Origin: Desulfovermiculus sp041686195
GTDB taxonomy: Bacteria > Desulfobacterota > Desulfovibrionia > Desulfovibrionales > Desulfothermaceae
Direction: 5' to 3'
Length of the DNA stretch: 5,621 nt
Assembly: GCA_041686195.1 (NCBI GenBank)
Contig: JAWLEI010000138.1
Coordinates: forward strand, 1 to 5,621
In this document: positions 4,547 to 5,621 of the stretch, one piece after another
Position numbering within the stretch: the first letter of the stretch is position 1
Layout: every line of letters begins with the position of its first letter
Made by a program: the position numbers and the translations under genes
The notes under the pieces: generated by a model
Seen by the model: the letters and a program-made list of their open reading frames with translations, nothing else
Databases searched by the model: none
What the model was told of the DNA's origin: nothing

Positions 4547-5542
4547 ATGATGCCCTTCCGGGAATTTTTTCAAGATTGGCTTTACGGAGAGGATGGGTAT
4601 TACGCTCGATATAAGCCCATCGGGAAAAAAGGAGATTTCTATACCTCAGTAACAGCCAGTCCGTATTTTGGCGGCAGCATCGCCTGGCATCTCACTCACC
4701 AAATACAACACAAAATTCTCCCTGAAAATACACAGGTTATTGAATTCGGAGCCCACCAGGGCTTCCTCATGGCAGATATTATTCAATTTCTGCGCATATT
4801 GGCTCCCCACTTGCTGGATACGCTCTCTTTTACCGTGGTTGAGCATTATGAATCTCTCCGCTGCAGGCAATATGAGCATTTCCGGACCCAGCTCGGTCAT
4901 GACCACCCCATAGTCCAGGTTGCAGATATATCTGAGGTAGAAGGGGAATGGGCCTTTATCATGGCCAATGAGATTTTCGATTCCTTTGCATGTGATCTCA
5001 TTCAGGATGGCCGGCAGGCCTATATTCATGATTGGACAGTACATTGGGAGAGACCGGAAGATAAAGTGGCTGAAGTGAGCCAGGAACTGGGAATTCGTAG
5101 AGGTGAGATCGGATGGGGGTATGAACAATTTGCCGGCAGCCTGGCCCGTTCATTTCAAAATGTTGATTTTTTGACTTTTGATTACGGGCACTTAGAGCCC
5201 AGACAGGACTTCTCGGTGCGCATATTCCGAGAGCATGAAGTCTATAGCCCCTTTGAAGTGGATCTGTCCCGGCATTTCAAAACAAGTGATATCACTTATG
5301 ACGTCAATTTTTCTCACGTGTTGAAGGCCTTTCAGCAGGCAGGCTTTAGGAAACGGATGTTTGTCTCCCAGATGACGGCAATGAGAGAATTTGGACTTTT
5401 TCAACTCGTGGAGATGATGCAAAAACACCTCTCCCATTCTGAATATATCCAGGAGATGGGAAAGGTGAAGACATTGTTCCACCCGTCCTTTTTGGGCGAA
5501 CGGTTCAAGGTCATGAACGTGTCCCTGGGCATGTCAGGCTAA
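4547..5542 (+). CDS. MidA/DUF185 (NDUFAF7-like) SAM-dependent methyltransferase
   Basis: This 331-residue cytoplasmic methyltransferase belongs to the family whose mitochondrial member, NDUFAF7/MidA, methylates an arginine of the complex I subunit NDUFS2. Family marks visible are the N-terminal DFYTSVTASPYFGGSIA (residues 30-46), SAM motif I VIEFGAHQGFLMADI (64-78), an acidic residue at the end of strand 2 (VVEHYE, 97-102), NEIFDSFA (141-148, the conserved NE-x-hydrophobic-D) and TFDYG (210-214). The protein is shorter than the roughly 350-440 residues of many relatives, and motif I reads GAHQG rather than the common GxGxG. The start at 4547 has GGAG 9 nt upstream, with a second ATG directly after. 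It lies 69 nt after the cytochrome c gene, so it may belong to the same transcript or have its own promoter. The bacterial substrate is not known. Confidence 0.85.
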   Translation: MMPFREFFQDWLYGEDGYYARYKPIGKKGDFYTSVTASPYFGGSIAWHLTHQIQHKILPENTQVIEFGAHQGFLMADIIQFLRILAPHLLDTLSFTVVEHYESLRCRQYEHFRTQLGHDHPIVQVADISEVEGEWAFIMANEIFDSFACDLIQDGRQAYIHDWTVHWERPEDKVAEVSQELGIRRGEIGWGYEQFAGSLARSFQNVDFLTFDYGHLEPRQDFSVRIFREHEVYSPFEVDLSRHFKTSDITYDVNFSHVLKAFQQAGFRKRMFVSQMTAMREFGLFQLVEMMQKHLSHSEYIQEMGKVKTLFHPSFLGERFKVMNVSLGMSG

Positions 5543-5562
5543 ATGTCGGGGTGCAAGGATCA

Positions 5563-5603
5563 CGCATAAAAGATGCGAGTGCAAAATCTGCACTTGCACT
5601 CGC
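5563..5603. repeat. Overlapping hairpins after the methyltransferase gene
   Basis: Three alternative stems share sequence: CGCAT/ATGCG (5563-5567 with 5573-5577), a perfect 10-bp stem GCGAGTGCAA/TTGCACTCGC (5575-5584 with 5594-5603), and GTGCA/TGCAC (5579-5583 with 5589-5593). No T-run follows on the plus strand. On the minus strand the 10-bp stem is followed by ATCTTTTATG, so it would better end a minus-strand transcript arriving from the right. A role as a weak terminator for the methyltransferase gene remains possible. Confidence 0.5.
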
Positions 5604-5621
5604 TAGAGCTCAGTCCCGCCG

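Noticed and set aside
4646..5128. Minus-strand open frame of 160 codons
   Set aside because: Antisense shadow of the MidA-type methyltransferase gene.
1..5621. CRISPR array, transposase, toxin-antitoxin or defence system
   Set aside because: No regularly spaced repeats, no transposase-like protein and no known defence domains were seen. The single entericidin-like gene has no partner that would make a toxin/antidote pair.

Overview
The window looks like chromosomal DNA from an anaerobic, probably delta-proteobacterial (sulfate-reducer-like) bacterium. The basis is family knowledge rather than any single marker. A PAS-LuxR regulator of the kind common in Desulfovibrionales-type genomes sits with a CXXCH cytochrome c, a MidA-type methyltransferase and small entericidin/PLDc_N membrane genes, in DNA of roughly balanced base composition. 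A run of exactly 100 N (2642-2741) marks a scaffold gap, so this is a draft assembly.

Left part (1-1503): a possible fragment of a minus-strand gene runs off the left edge. It is followed by a REP/MITE-like hairpin with the widespread 'ATTCCCGC...GCGGGAAT' signature, then about 270 bp with no convincing gene but a sigma-54-like promoter candidate. A well-started PAS-LuxR transcriptional regulator follows (474-1373), and beyond it a GC-rich hairpin with a T-run.

Middle (1504-2641): an approximately 370-bp non-coding stretch contains several hairpins and looks like degenerate dispersed-repeat DNA. Three small minus-strand genes follow, here listed in their order of transcription. The first is a zinc-knuckle-like protein (2319-2609). 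The second is a PLDc_N-type two-helix membrane protein (2021-2197). The third is an entericidin-like lipoprotein (1870-2010). The last two are translationally close, with 10 nt between them. A striking 14-bp inverted repeat followed by a T-run separates the first gene from the pair.

Right part (2742-5621), plus strand: a ferric-reductase-like transmembrane flavocytochrome (2756-4075) is followed after 9 nt by a membrane-anchored monoheme cytochrome c (4085-4477). Together they suggest a small electron-transfer unit that moves electrons from cytoplasmic NAD(P)H through FAD and two b-hemes to the outer face of the membrane. A MidA/DUF185-family SAM-dependent methyltransferase (4547-5542) comes next. 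The window ends in a cluster of overlapping hairpins.

I do not see a clearly new multi-gene system. The items most worth a second look are the flavocytochrome-cytochrome c pair, the GTCAC/GTGAC inverted repeat, and the small zinc-knuckle and entericidin genes.
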